64,000 bases of DNA from Nemophila menziesii (lineage: Eukaryota; Streptophyta; Magnoliopsida; Boraginales; Hydrophyllaceae): contig JARWIR010000005.1 of assembly GCA_029959085.1 (NCBI GenBank), positions 4,776,501 to 4,840,500 of the forward strand, written 5' to 3'. The notes beneath the pieces are model-generated. The model worked only from the letters and a program-made list of their open reading frames with translations, was not told where the DNA came from and ran no database searches. The first letter of the stretch is position 1. The number at the start of each line of letters is the position of its first letter. This document shows, piece after piece, positions 52,430 to 63,338 of the stretch. Made by a program: the position numbers and the translations under genes.

Positions 52430-52718
52430 GGGAAAATGACCCAAAAAATCAAAATAATATTATTTTCAGCCCAATAACATTAATGACAAAATTTATGCCC
52501 AATAACATCATTAACTAAATTTTGTCCTTGATGGGAATCGTCCTTGACGGGAATCGTCCTTGATGGGAATCGTCCTTGACGGGAATCGTCCTTGATGGGA
52601 ATCGTCCTTGACGGGAATCGTCCTTGACGGGTAAACATGTAATCTTATAATAGTAAGTTAATGGATGATTCTTTGGGGCAAGTATAATATTATTTTGATT
52701 TTTTGGGTCATTGACCCA
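52430..52718. mobile_element. MITE carrying an internal 16-bp minisatellite
   Basis: Inverted ends ATGACCCAAAAAATCAAAAT and its complement pair over about 35 bases. The flanks carry ATTAAAAT (52422-52429 and 52719-52726), an 8-base duplication that points to hAT. 289 bases in total. The middle is a tandem repeat (52525-52631). Confidence 0.75.
52525..52631. repeat. 16-bp minisatellite with alternating variants
   Basis: Unit TCCTTGATGGGAATCG repeated six times plus an 11-base partial copy. Successive units alternate GATGGG and GACGGG, so the effective higher-order unit is 32 bases; the last two are both GAC. Confidence 0.9.
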
Positions 52719-52729
52719 ATTAAAATTAG

Positions 52730-55010
52730 GTATAAACGTTTTTGATCGTTATTTCTTTTTATAAAATTTTACTTTACTTTAAACATTAAATTAAAGGTTA
52801 ATGTCCAATAGACATCTGCTACCTTACACATTTACCCATAAAAGACACCGTTTTTTTTAAAGAACAGCGAGTAATGGGAAACTTCCCAATACTCAAAGTT
52901 TGAGTAGTGGGAAGCTTTCTATAACTCAAACGACTTTTTTATTGGAAACTAAAATAAAAAAGCAAAAATATATGTGCCTTTTATGAAAAAAAAATGATAG
53001 ATAAAATGAGAAAGAATTAATTCTAATTTAAAGTATTTCTTGGACAATACTCCTTAAAATAATTATTCAGGTTATATCATAATATTTTAAAATCTGAAAG
53101 TAGTGCGGGAGTCAATTAGTAACAAGTGATTTCCATATCACCAAGCACATAAAAAAGGATCCAAATTTGACCATGCAAACTAATTTCATCAAACTTTATA
53201 TGTAAAAATAATCTTTTTCTCCTCATGGATAAAAAGCAAACTATGCTTTAGTGTCGCGATTCTTGTACCATCATCTGATCATCCTATCCTCTCTTTGGAA
53301 AATAAAATCTGTGCTCTTTCTTCTTCTTTATTTTGGTCATTAAGTAAGATTACTTTTTGTTCGGTAATTAAATAAGATTATTAATCGCACCATTAGAAAT
53401 TAGTCAATTAAGATCAACGTGGTTTATATTAAATTAATAATATATACCATCAAGATTTACTATCCAATATATATTCAGTGTAATTTGTGTAGAAGTAAAT
53501 TGTTGATCAAGTTATTTTTTTATTTAATTAATAATTTATTTATATTTAAATCAAGTCATGTTATGAATTGTTTATTGGAGTATAAATTTGAATGGTACGT
53601 ATATATTATTACTTTTTATGTAGGTTATCTTAAATTTTAGAAATTAATAGGGTAAAAAAACCGCTTTTTCTAAGATATAAAGGATAGCCTTTATTAAAGA
53701 GTAATGTTATATATATATTCCTTTTTTATATCACCCTTTATATGTAAAATAAGTAAAAAATAAAATAAAAATTATATTAAAAAATATCAGTAATTAATTT
53801 CAAATAATTTAAGCTACATGGAAAGAGTTATTTACTAGTTCAATAATTTTCATAAAAATAATAATATATACCATCCCACTAGATATATCATTATATTTAA
53901 GAAATATATATGAAACTGAATCGCGTTCGAGTAAATTCATCTACTCATTACTCGCTTAACTCCTTTTTAGTGGTGTAATAGGCCCCATAAATTGGTGTGG
54001 GTTGCTCTATTTTCCTTACCTTTAGGTAACAAAACATCGTGAATTGCTGTATCTACAAGAATGCACTCAACTTTTAGATAATAATAATCGGAACCCTATA
54101 CAGTTTGCTACATATACTTCAATTATATTCCTCAAATACTATCTTTTTTCGACATTATGAGCACATTTTATAAGTGTTAATTAATCTAATCTTTGTTGGA
54201 ACATGATCCAATGTAATGAGACTTATAATTTGTGTAATGTCATTATCAATTAATGTACTAGTAGTCAAAGTTAGAGGCTATAGTAACAAGTATATTCGAT
54301 AAATCTTTATCCACAAACTCGAGATGATCTACATGACTAACTATTTCTCACTATTCCATAACACTATAGAACACGCATTACTCGGATACAAGTACAACTT
54401 AAAAGGTCAACTCTTTGTTTAACTAAGTGAAAGATGATTAACGATCCACCATACCATGTAGTAGAGTTAATAACTCTAAGAAGTACGATGTTGGAGAGAT
54501 TTTAAGGAGTGGGATCTTTGAAATTCTGCTCTAATTATAACATAAATCCTTTGGCTTCACTCACAATCTTTTGACATGACGGCACATATGTATCTAATTC
54601 AATATCTGTAATGAATAGATGGCAAACAAAGGGACAAGCTATGCCATATATCAAAGAGCACCATAATTGCAATATCATTAATCTAACCAGGTTAATCAAA
54701 TTGATCCAGGTTGCATGAGCCATGAGGATACCCATTGGATCATTAGTAAGCCGTGACGACTCTTCCAACTCAAAGTGGAGTAATGCCTTTACACTTTAAA
54801 TTTTTATCAACAACCTTTCTTTTTCTTTTTCTCTTATTTCCTTCTTTGGTGAAACAGAATTCACTTGACGTAACTCAAATACAAACGTGTCTACTTCAAT
54901 CGTAATTATTTATTACAAATCTAGTTCCCTTCCAATACACCATTACTCGGGTTTAGTGATACTTGAGTCTAACACTTCGATTACTAATTATATAGTGTGT
55001 ACTTAAGACT
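52730..55010. other. Gene-free AT-rich stretch
   Basis: No homology recognised. The 77-codon minus-strand frame at 54535-54768 has no family pattern that I know. Confidence 0.3.
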
Positions 55011-55016
55011 CTTTAT

Positions 55017-55235
55017 TGTTGAGATATAAAATCTCATTAACAGAATGCCTTTTTATAACGGTTCGCACTTTTGGTTGAGTTGGCAACTTAACATAGTATC
55101 AGAGCTCCACGGACCTTGAGATCCTGAGTTCGAGTCTCGCTTGCACGTGAGTGGGGCGTGTTGAGATATAAAATCTCATTAATAGAATGCTTTCTCCTAA
55201 CGTTTCGGACTTTTGGTTGAATTAGCAATTTAACA
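55017..55235 (+). mobile_element. TRIM retroelement, 219 bp, complete
   Basis: Two 77-base LTRs, 55017-55093 and 55159-55235, both TGTTGAGATATAAAATCTCA... to ...TTAACA, differing at about 10 positions. Immediately inside the left LTR is TAGTATCAGAGC (55094-55105), the initiator-tRNA-Met primer site with one change. Before the right LTR is the purine-rich GAGTGGGGCG. The internal part is only 65 bases. The flanks are TTTAT on both sides (55012-55016, 55236-55240), a 5-base target duplication. It has every terminal hallmark of an LTR retroelement but no genes, so it must have been copied by another element's machinery. Confidence 0.93.
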
Positions 55236-55314
55236 TTTATATTGAGATTTATGTATATTACTTTCTAATTGCTGTTTTTTTCTGGGTAGAGGTAATCATT
55301 AGAATGGACTACAC

Positions 55315-55440
55315 ATATTTTATTTTATTTGTTACATATGAGAGTCACTTTGACTCGGAGTCATTGACTCGATTCGAACCTGCACCACTTGATTAAATGA
55401 TAAAGGCCCTAGCCAGTTAGCTAATCTCAACTGGTTAACC
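55315..55440 (-). mobile_element. tRNA-derived SINE
   Basis: On the minus strand the pol III A box reads TAGCTAACTGG (plus 55413-55423) and the B box GGTTCGAATCG (plus 55370-55380), about 33 bases apart. The 3' part GACTCCGAGTCAAAGTGACT is shared with the copies at 24.57 and 63.34 kb. It ends in an A/T-rich tail ACAAATAAAATAAAATA. Target duplication not resolved. Confidence 0.75.
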
Positions 55441-55449
55441 GGACTATAC

Positions 55450-56310
55450 TGTTGGATTAAAAGTTATACAATTGTTGATTTAAGAGTATAATCTATAATC
55501 CGATCATGTTTTTTTAGGAGAAGTGGAAGAGACTTAGATTAATATAGAGGTTTAACTAAATCTCTTCCTAATCCCTTTGAAAAGTAGAAAAGACAAATTT
55601 TGTGAAGGATTTTGTCCCACATAGGAGGTGAGTAAGAAATTTTATCTATATAGACTAACTTACCTATGTATTTCTATCAAAATAACTAGTCACTATGGAA
55701 CCTAAAAGGGAATAATAAAGCACCACGCGCGCACCACCACCCGACCGGCCCGACGACGTCGTGGGTCGTGGGGGAGTTTGGGAGTCAAAAAAATGAAAAA
55801 TGAAATGGGTTTTCCTATCAGCTCTTATAGTGGTCGTTGTCAATTCAAACTCAACCAGAAGATAAACGTCATTAGCTCTTACAAGAACGGGAGGTTAGGG
55901 ACGTTTCTGCTGACAAAGGATTGACTTCTCACCTCTCCCCTATATAAAGTCCTCCCACTCTACCAATACCGGTTACAAAACATATAGGAAAAGAAAACTC
56001 CACCTCTCTTATTCTCTGAAAAATTATAATAGACGTAGTCTCTCTACCTCTCTTATTCTCTGAAAAATTATAGTAGACGTAGTCTCTCCATTAGAGGTAG
56101 TCTCTCCATTAGAGGTAACCAGTACGCCGGAATATTTTTTTAACAACATTTTCCGTGTAATTGTTTTCTTTTCTAATTTCCGTGTAATTGTTTCGTTTTC
56201 GTTTGTATTTCAATTCTTGTAATAGTTGAAGGTTACTTTTATTGAAATTATCTTTTTATTTTCTGGAAGTCCATTTCTATTTTGTCAAAAACGGTGATTT
56301 TTAAATCACA
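55450..56310 (+). mobile_element. Solo LTR, 861 bp
   Basis: It starts TGTTGGATTAAAAG, ends TTTTTAAATCACA and is flanked by TATAC at both sides (55445-55449 and 56311-56315). It contains a TATA box (TATATAAAG at 55941), a GC-rich patch at 55.73-55.78 kb, and promoter-downstream duplications: a 44-base segment at 56002-56045 repeated at 56046-56089, then an 18-base one. No internal domain or second LTR is present, so it arose by LTR-LTR recombination. Superfamily not assignable; orientation from the TATA box. Confidence 0.85.
55941..55949 (+). promoter_or_regulatory. TATA box of the solo LTR
   Basis: TATATAAAG preceded by CTCTCCCC, 491 bases into the LTR, with the tandem duplications 60-150 bases downstream, in the expected R region. 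Confidence 0.5.
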
Positions 56311-56319
56311 TATACATAT

Positions 56320-57010
56320 TCACTACTAAATAAAGCATGCAAATATACAATAAAAACTAAAAAAAAATCAAGCTAAAAACATGTTCTACCGGAATGATAT
56401 ACTAACTACTGATTACTTAAAATAAAAAAAACTAGCTAATTTAAAATCATAATACCTAAAAGGTTTTATTTTATTTTAATTTCTTATATTTTGTTAATAG
56501 CGTGTCTTATTTTATTTTATTTTCTTATATTTTGTTAATAGTTACAAAAGTGTGTCCATTTCTTGTGGTTTAAAAAGTTATGCACGTGTAATTCAATTGT
56601 CTAACTATTCGATTAAGCACGATTCATGTGCACGTGTGTGCAAGGAGGAATACAGAAGTTAAAATGGGAAGGAGTTTTATTCGTAAGTCTATACACAAGT
56701 TAAGTCCAATTCAAACGCTATCATAATTATACAGTAATTACTAAGATTATACATCAACAACTTTTTGAAGGCATTATAATAGTGAGTGTCTAGTGGAAAT
56801 TATATCCCAAAAGGAACTCCTCCTTTTGTCGCTACACATCTAATAATGTGATGAAAAATTTAGTAAGTGTTTCAATCAACTTTGTTAATTGGAAGTGTGA
56901 GTGTAAGCACTAAAAATTAAATAAAAATATTTTATATATACTTATATTTAACCGCTTACTCCTATATATTCCTATTCTTGGTTTGATTTCAGAGTTTGCT
57001 AGATAGTTTC
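56320..57010. other. Spacer and promoter of the NPF gene
   Basis: The phrase TTTTATTTTATTTTAATTTC with TTATATTTTGTTAATAG is doubled at about 56465-56500 and 56510-56540. Otherwise nothing is recognised. Confidence 0.35.
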
Positions 57011-57012
57011 TC

Positions 57013-59784
57013 ATGGCTGGATTGGATAAACTAACAGGACTTAACAAGCCATGTCTTCTCCTCATAGGTAACAACTTTCAATATTCAAACGGGCCTGGGC
57101 TTTCAAATGATCCAAACGGGCCTACATTTGTACTGGATCAATAACTTTACATGTTACGTACATTATTTATTATGGGCTAATATGTTTTTGATTGCATTTT
57201 TTGTTTTACAGTGATAGCTGGAATGGAAAGATTTGCATTTAAAGGAGTAGCATCAAATTTAGTGACGTATTTAACAGATGTTGTGAAAATGAGCAACTCA
57301 TCAGCTGCTAAAACGGTTAATAGTTGGAATGGTTTCACCTCTATGTTGCCACTTTTAGTTGCACCTTTAGCCGACTCTTATTCTGATCGTTATACAATTA
57401 TCTTAGCCTCGTCTTCACTTTACATTCTGGTAAGTTACTTCATACTTCCATAAATAACTTATTTGGTACCTTATCTTTGCACATGTTGAGTGTTTAGTCC
57501 CTTATCTTGCAAAAGTAACATTCTAATTCTTCATATTTTGATTTTTAATTTGGTGATAACTACGCAAATGTAGTATTTTTATGTATTCGCTTTCGATTTT
57601 GTGACAAAGTTGGTTCTTTTTTCGTATTCTCATTATTATGCTTTATCTTTTGTAAGGTGACACAAGAAAATGTCACTTGTAAGAGACATTTTAGTCTTTT
57701 ATCACGTAATAATATAGGGACAAAGGGTTTAACATCTGAAAATATAGACAACAACTACATTCTCATAAAACTAAAGAAAGATGCAGGACTAAAATGTCAT
57801 TTGTACAAGATAAGGACTAAATTGTCAAAAGATATTAAACTGAAGGACCAAACATTTAAATTTTGAACATAAATCCTTGCAACTTCTTGTGTACAGGGGC
57901 TTCTAGCTTTGACCTCAACCACCCTAGAGTTACCATGGCTTAACATCAACAAAATCAACTCATCTTCATCCCTTTCATGGTCACTTTACATGATCTCACT
58001 CGGTCAAGCGGGATACAATCCGTCACTACAAGCATTCGGAGCCGAACAACTCGAAAACGACGACGAAGATGAATTGCCGACTAGTAAAACGGAGGACCAA
58101 AGTTTCAATAAGAAGACTTTGTTCTTCCATTGGTGGTACTTTGGTATATGTTGTGGGTCCCTTTTAGGTGTCTCGGTTATGTCGTATATTCAAGATACTA
58201 TGGGATGGGGACTAGGGTTTGCTATCCCTGCTCTTGCAATGGTTACTTCTTTAGCTATATTTTCTATTGGGAATCGATTGTACACACATAAGGAGGTGAA
58301 GGGTATTAATGTCAATTCGTCCGTAAACATTTTTAAGGCGGTGAAAAGGAAGTTGTCGCAAGTGATCAATGGCGGGTTTAAGCAATCGAAAATAATCCCC
58401 ATCGCTGAGCTAGAGTAAGTCCTTTTTTCTAGTAATTACCCAAATAATCCTTGTGTTTGAAACTTTTAAACTACTTGATCCCTTATATTTCAAAATAAAT
58501 CCTTTAAATCTATAAATTTGTCATTTTATGACATACTTGATCTTTTATATTTCAAAGTCACTACTAGATCCATTAAAATTTGGATTATATGGAGTTTTGG
58601 ACTATATGACTACTTGGCCTCTTATGTTTGCCAAAAAGTGTCACTTTTACCAAGCATAAGGAATTAGTAGTCTCTCTACAACATAAAATAACCAAATGTC
58701 ACAAAATGGTAAATAAGTATACACTTTGAAACTTGAGGGACCAAGTAATCCTAAACATAAAGATCATTTGGTAATTTACCTTTCTTTTTTTCCTATACGA
58801 GTTTTAGCCTCCTTTTGAAATTTTAGTTTTATGCGTATTACGACATGTCATTTCCATAGCCTCTCTTGCAACGAAACACACTCTGCCCGTTTTTCTTTGT
58901 TTGTTAATTGCACTATAGGTCCTTAAAATTATACAATTCAAAAATGAAAATTATATTCATAACTATTTTTCATTCACAGACTTGAAGAAAGACCAATCTG
59001 TTGTCAAAACGACGAGACCGTCAAAAACTTCGCCGAGTCATCAAATAGTATCGATCTTTTCGAAATTGCAAAAGTAGTCCTCCCACTTCTCCCCGTATGG
59101 ACTATGCTCCTAATGTTCGCCGTAATATTCCAACAACCCATAACTTTCTTCACCAAACAAGGCATGACAATGAAACGAAACATTGGACACAATTTCAAAA
59201 TCCCACCAGCTGCTTTACAAAGCGCAATCGCAGTCTCAATTATCCTATTAATGCCCTTATATGACAAATTCTTCATCCCAATTATCCGTATTTTCACACG
59301 AAACGAAAAGGGCGTTTCCGTAATGCAACGCATGGGTATCGGAATGTTTCTTTCAGTAATCGCGATGATTATCGCTGCTTTAACCGAGCGTAAAAGGCTT
59401 GAAATTAGTAAAACAAACCCAAATTCCGAAACTGTCCCTTTAAGTATATTCTGTTTACTTCCTCAATATATTCTGTTAGGGATTTCGGATATTTTTACAG
59501 TGGTTGGTATGCAAGAGTTTTTTTTCTCGGAAGTTCCTACGAGAATGAGAACAATGGGGATTGCTTTGTATACGAGTGTTTTTGGAGTAGGGAGTTTCGT
59601 GAGTGTTTTGCTTATATCTATTATTGAATGGTGCACGAGTACTAATGAATTACACCACGGTTGGTTTACTGATGATATGAGAGAGGCTCGTCTAGATAAT
59701 TATTATTGGCTTTTGGCTGTTTTAAGTGCGGTAAGTTTAGTTTCGTTTGTAATCTTTTGTAGATTTTATGTAAGTAAATCATGA
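57013..59784 (+). CDS. NRT1/PTR family transporter, NPF5 type
   Basis: Proton-coupled transporter of the plant NPF family, membrane protein with 12 helices. Exons 57013-57067, 57212-57429, 57897-58414, 58980-59784, summing to 1596 bases, 531 aa. Helix 1 reads [20 protein letters not shown]: the usual ExxER motif is AGMER here, with the first Glu replaced. Then come [60 protein letters not shown] and the second half with [13 protein letters not shown] and [20 protein letters not shown]. The overall wording is closest to my memory of Arabidopsis NPF5.8/NPF5.9, tonoplast or endomembrane members linked to nicotianamine transport; that assignment is inference. Introns 2 and 3 are full of family B repeats. 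Slightly shorter than the typical 550-600 aa. Confidence 0.9.
57460..57866. repeat. Family B repeats in both orientations, NPF intron 2
   Basis: Plus-oriented TTTAGTCCCTTATCTTGCAA at 57490 and reverse-oriented TGTCATTTGTACAAGATAAG near 57795. The central part can fold back on itself. Confidence 0.65.
58425..58770. repeat. Family B-like repeats, NPF intron 3
   Basis: Phrases TACTTGATCCCTTATATTTC and ATCTTTTATATTTCAAAGTC, then the inverted forms GAAACTTGAGGGACCAAGTA. Same style as intron 2 with drifted words. A family A core (TTGCACTATAGGTCCTTAAA) lies at about 58910. Confidence 0.55.
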
Positions 59785-59914
59785 TGGTAATGTTGTAATT
59801 TTACGTTTTTGTGGAAGGAGAAAGTTGTATATTTACTAGATTATTATCCTTCAATGCAATATATAGTTATGTTTTTGACCATATATCCGAGATAAACATC
59901 TTCCTAAAGATAGA

Positions 59915-60460
59915 AAATGACGAATATACCCTTGTGTTATGCAATGATGTTGCAAAACTACCCCGTCCATAGGGAAATATTTGCTACTCTTTGAATAAAT
60001 TTTTCTGTGTATAATTGCACCATCGGTCCATGTGTAATGTGAAATAGCATTTATACCCCTCCTTATAAATTATAATGTTGTGAATCTACCCTTTCATAAG
60101 CATATATTGCCTATTATTTAAAATAACTAGCTATTTGGCTATTTTGCATAAGAAAGAACCAATTAATTGCACCATTAGTCCCTGTGTTATGTGAAATAGC
60201 CTTCAAATATCCATATATGCCCATGTTATACATCAATGTTACAATCTATCGTCCACCATAAGGGTATATTTGCTATTTTTTGGAATAAGTGTGTATTTAC
60301 TACTCCTTGAATTACAGGGTTTGCTATTTGCATAACACATAACCAACTAATTGCACCATTAGTCCCTGTGTTATGTGGAATATCATTCGAAAGTTCCAAA
60401 TAAACCCCTACATTATGCATTAATGTTGCAAAATCTACCCGGCATATAGTTATATATACT
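59915..60460 (+). repeat. Family C repeat array between NPF and TMEM45 genes
   Basis: Four to five units of about 115-120 bases: AATTGCACCATTAGTCCCTG, TGTTATGTGAAATAGC, TTATGCATTAATGTTGCAAA plus ATCTACCCC, then TATTTGCTATTTTTTGAATA. The opening 135 bases of the window carry the same phrases. Confidence 0.7.
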
Positions 60461-60680
60461 TCTTTTATACTTAACTACGTTATCATCAAACACACATAGA
60501 TTACTCAAGATTCAAATAAAGAAAAACACAAAATTAAATCATAAATTAAGTCAGATAAAAATCCGCGTAAATATCATTCTCTATATCCATTTATACAAAA
60601 AAAAAAATCACCTTACTAAATTAACTATAAAATAATAAATATTTCTTACACAAATTGAAAAATCCATTAATATTACCTTA

Positions 60681-61643
60681 TTAATGAGCACCATAGCCAT
60701 TAACATTCGGAGATTCAGACACCATTAAAACACTCTTCTGCATTTCCACGCTCCTCTCTTCTTCATTACCCTCCTCTTCATCAGAATCCAAAGTAAACTG
60801 ATGCATCTCTGGATCAAGAGGCTTGTACCTCATATATTCACCTCCGTGGGACCCATTTTTACAAACAATAGAATACATTACGCATATTAAAGTCACGAGT
60901 AATGCAAGATGAACATTGAATTGAAGTGTAGCTATAGCTCTACCTCGATGATACTCCATGTGTCCTTTACATTTTACTGTGTAATTTCCTCGGCTTTTTG
61001 CGATTAAGAAACAACCTTGAGCTATTGAATCACTGAAAAATGAAAATCCCATTTGAAGAATCCATGTTCCTTGTAAAATTAATCCAATTCCTCGTCCTAA
61101 TCTGGCGTTTGTTAAACCCGGGTTTTTTAATTCGAGGCAAGTGGAGAATACACAGATTAATATAGGGACTAGGAATAGATCATAGTAACGATTCTCGATT
61201 CCACTTGGGTCTTTTCTTTGTTGATAAAAGAACCAAAATTCTTCACCGAAAGCGAATAATGCTAGTGTATTAAGTATTGATGAAGGTAAATGTATTGAAT
61301 TTGTGATGTGTGTTAATAGACCTAGAAGAGAGTAGAGTAAGAAGAGGATGCTTATTGTGATTACCTCTAGCTGAAGAGCTGACCCGACGTGATCTTTGAC
61401 TGTGACGGCATCGGAAAGTGAGATTATCGAGTTGATCACGACGAGAATGGAGAGTGTGAGGGATGATATGAAGGTTATTGATGAAGAGAACGACGTCGTT
61501 TTAGTTGTGGTGGAAGTAGAGGTGGATGGTGAGGATGAAGGTGAAGGTGGATTACTGGTTAGAGAATCGGAAGAGGAGAGTGATTCCCACGCGCCGATTA
61601 AGATAAACGCGCCACCGGCTATAGTGTATGTAAAAAGTCCCAT
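60681..61643 (-). CDS. TMEM45 family membrane protein (DUF716)
   Basis: Multi-pass membrane protein of the TMEM45/DUF716 family; plant members are poorly understood and some are reported as virus- or stress-responsive. Single exon, 320 aa. Start MGLFTYTIAGGAFILIGAWE (helix 1). A Ser/Thr/Pro-rich loop (residues 22-50) follows, which is variable in the family. About seven hydrophobic segments come next, with conserved HLPSSILNTLALFAFGEEFW, FYQQRKDPSGIENRYYDLFL, LGRGIGLILQGTWILQMGFS and GRAIATLQFNVHLALLV. The cytosolic tail is acidic (DSDEEEGNEEERSVEMQKS). Length is usual. The downstream side faces the NPF gene, tail to tail. Confidence 0.88.
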   Translation of the reverse strand: MGLFTYTIAGGAFILIGAWESLSSSDSLTSNPPSPSSSPSTSTSTTTKTTSFSSSITFISSLTLSILVVINSIISLSDAVTVKDHVGSALQLEVITISILFLLYSLLGLLTHITNSIHLPSSILNTLALFAFGEEFWFFYQQRKDPSGIENRYYDLFLVPILICVFSTCLELKNPGLTNARLGRGIGLILQGTWILQMGFSFFSDSIAQGCFLIAKSRGNYTVKCKGHMEYHRGRAIATLQFNVHLALLVTLICVMYSIVCKNGSHGGEYMRYKPLDPEMHQFTLDSDEEEGNEEERSVEMQKSVLMVSESPNVNGYGAH

Positions 61644-61789
61644 TGTTTGACTTATTTTCTTCCCTCTTTTGATTTGATGGGTTTGAATATGAATTATACG
61701 AGATTGGATCGATGTTTGAATCTGTCGTCTCTTTGTTTTTTAACGAAATTAATTGGTTTCTAGAACTTAGAACATCATCCATCTACCTT

Positions 61790-62055
61790 CGGCCTTCCTA
61801 CTTTTTTCTTTCTTTTTTTTTTTTATCAAAACCTTACTTCCTAATATTCCACCAATTTTGTTTGGAAAAATTATCCATCCAATATTAAATTGAATGATCA
61901 ATGATCCAATACCTAATTACCTATAGTATTATGGTAACTACCTCATATTTTAATCATACAAAATTAATTATAATAATTATTTAGTTAATATAATGATATA
62001 TGTTTATGAAAATAATTAATAGTTATGATATAAATATTAGAAAATAAAAACAACA
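61790..62055. other. Promoter-side spacer of the TMEM45 gene
   Basis: Poly-T tract near 61810 and AT-rich text; no other feature. Confidence 0.3.
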
Positions 62056-62059
62056 ACAC

Positions 62060-62960
62060 ATGGGTAACTTTTACGAAGGGAACAGTAGGTCGCGCAAATG
62101 TTGGAGCTGATTTTGAGGCCCCTATGGACATTGACGGAGATACACAGCTGGATTTTAACAACGAGGGAATAGGTCTAATACTTAAGTCATCGGACCCGGA
62201 CTTACGGAAAACTGATGATTTAGAATATCAATGGTTCCGGAAACCCAACTGGAGGGACGGGACTCGGACGAGCTTATGGAACCTCAGGTGGAGGACGACC
62301 AGGTAATCGTCTGATCCTCTTGTCCCTTTATTACTAATAGTTTTTTATGTGTACACAGATTAGAAATATAGGTTGTTGGGGAACGAGTTTCAATGCGGAA
62401 CAGGAGGTTGAGAAATGTGTCCGTCAAGGAGAATCAGACCAGGCTGCTGCACCAGCAGGTGAGCCCGTCTAGAAGGAGTATTTTGCAGCACAGGGACGTG
62501 CGAATGAAGTTGGAGCTATTGAAGCTCATCCAATTCAGCAATAGGTGCTGAATTGCTGATTAATGGGCTTGAAAGAAGAGTTATGGCAGCTGGGTGTACT
62601 TGGTAGGGAGGTATGTTGCGAGAAATCTGTTGGAGGCCGAGTTACTTGCTTTGGGTTACACATGGCGGTGTGCTAGGGTTACACATCAATTACTATCGAA
62701 ACTGACTCGTGTGAGTTGTATGCGCTAGTGAAGGGCAATGCAAACCTAAGAGACTTTTCGAATGAGGTACTTAGAAAGTATCGTGATATATTGCCATCCA
62801 AGGAGCATTTTGAATTAGTTTAGAACTTTCGCGAAACTAACAAGCATGCAGATTAGATTGCCAAGCATGCTATGACTACTAGTCAGAGATCAGTATGGTT
62901 AGGCTGTACCACGAATTTGTTTAGTTAGTCAATAAAGTTAGGAAGTAAAAAGCTTCCTGG
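62060..62960 (+). mobile_element. LINE 3' relic with RNase H end
   Basis: At 62.12-62.30 kb an open frame resembles a LINE linker (MDIDGDTQLDFNNEGIGLIL). At about 62.69-62.9 kb: TIETDSCELYALVKGNANLR, YRDILPSKEHFELV, a stop, then NFRETNKHAD, a stop, IAKHAMTTSQRSVWL. The ETDS and RETN.HAD motifs are RNase H. Several stops make it dead. No clear poly(A). Confidence 0.55.
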
Positions 62961-63338
62961 TCTGTTAGACCTCACATTTTCTTTTCTTTTGGCGGGTATC
63001 AACCTATCATTTTCCTCTATCAATCAACCTTGTGGGGATTTTTCTTTTTTTTTTTGTTTTGGTCGAACTGTAGGGAAGTTGAAATAAGAAGCAAAAACCT
63101 TAGAATAAATATAAAATAAGAGCAGAGCCTTAAATCGTACACGAAATTCGAAAAGAAACTAGCAAAAAAACGTTGGTGGATAAGATTTGTTGGACAAATT
63201 AACAAAGACATGCTAAAGTCCATTCCTAGTGGGCCCGTCTTTTCTTTTTGTTCAATTAGTGGCCCGTCTATTTGGCTGGATTATGTATTTTTGTGAGGCA
63301 GATTAGCATATAAAACGTGCACACAAAACTCCAATTAC

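Noticed and set aside
52525..52631. CRISPR-like array
   Set aside because: Repeats are directly adjacent with no unique spacers, in a plant MITE; a minisatellite.
54535..54768. 77-codon minus-strand frame
   Set aside because: No motif, no neighbouring exons, ordinary for AT-rich spacer.
55094..55158. tRNA-like B box (AGTTCGAGTCT) inside the TRIM
   Set aside because: No A box at proper spacing; lies in the internal domain of an LTR element and is typical of TRIM interiors.
61396..61650. Acidic 84-codon frame opposite the TMEM45 start
   Set aside because: Antisense shadow of the Ser/Thr-rich loop of the TMEM45 gene.
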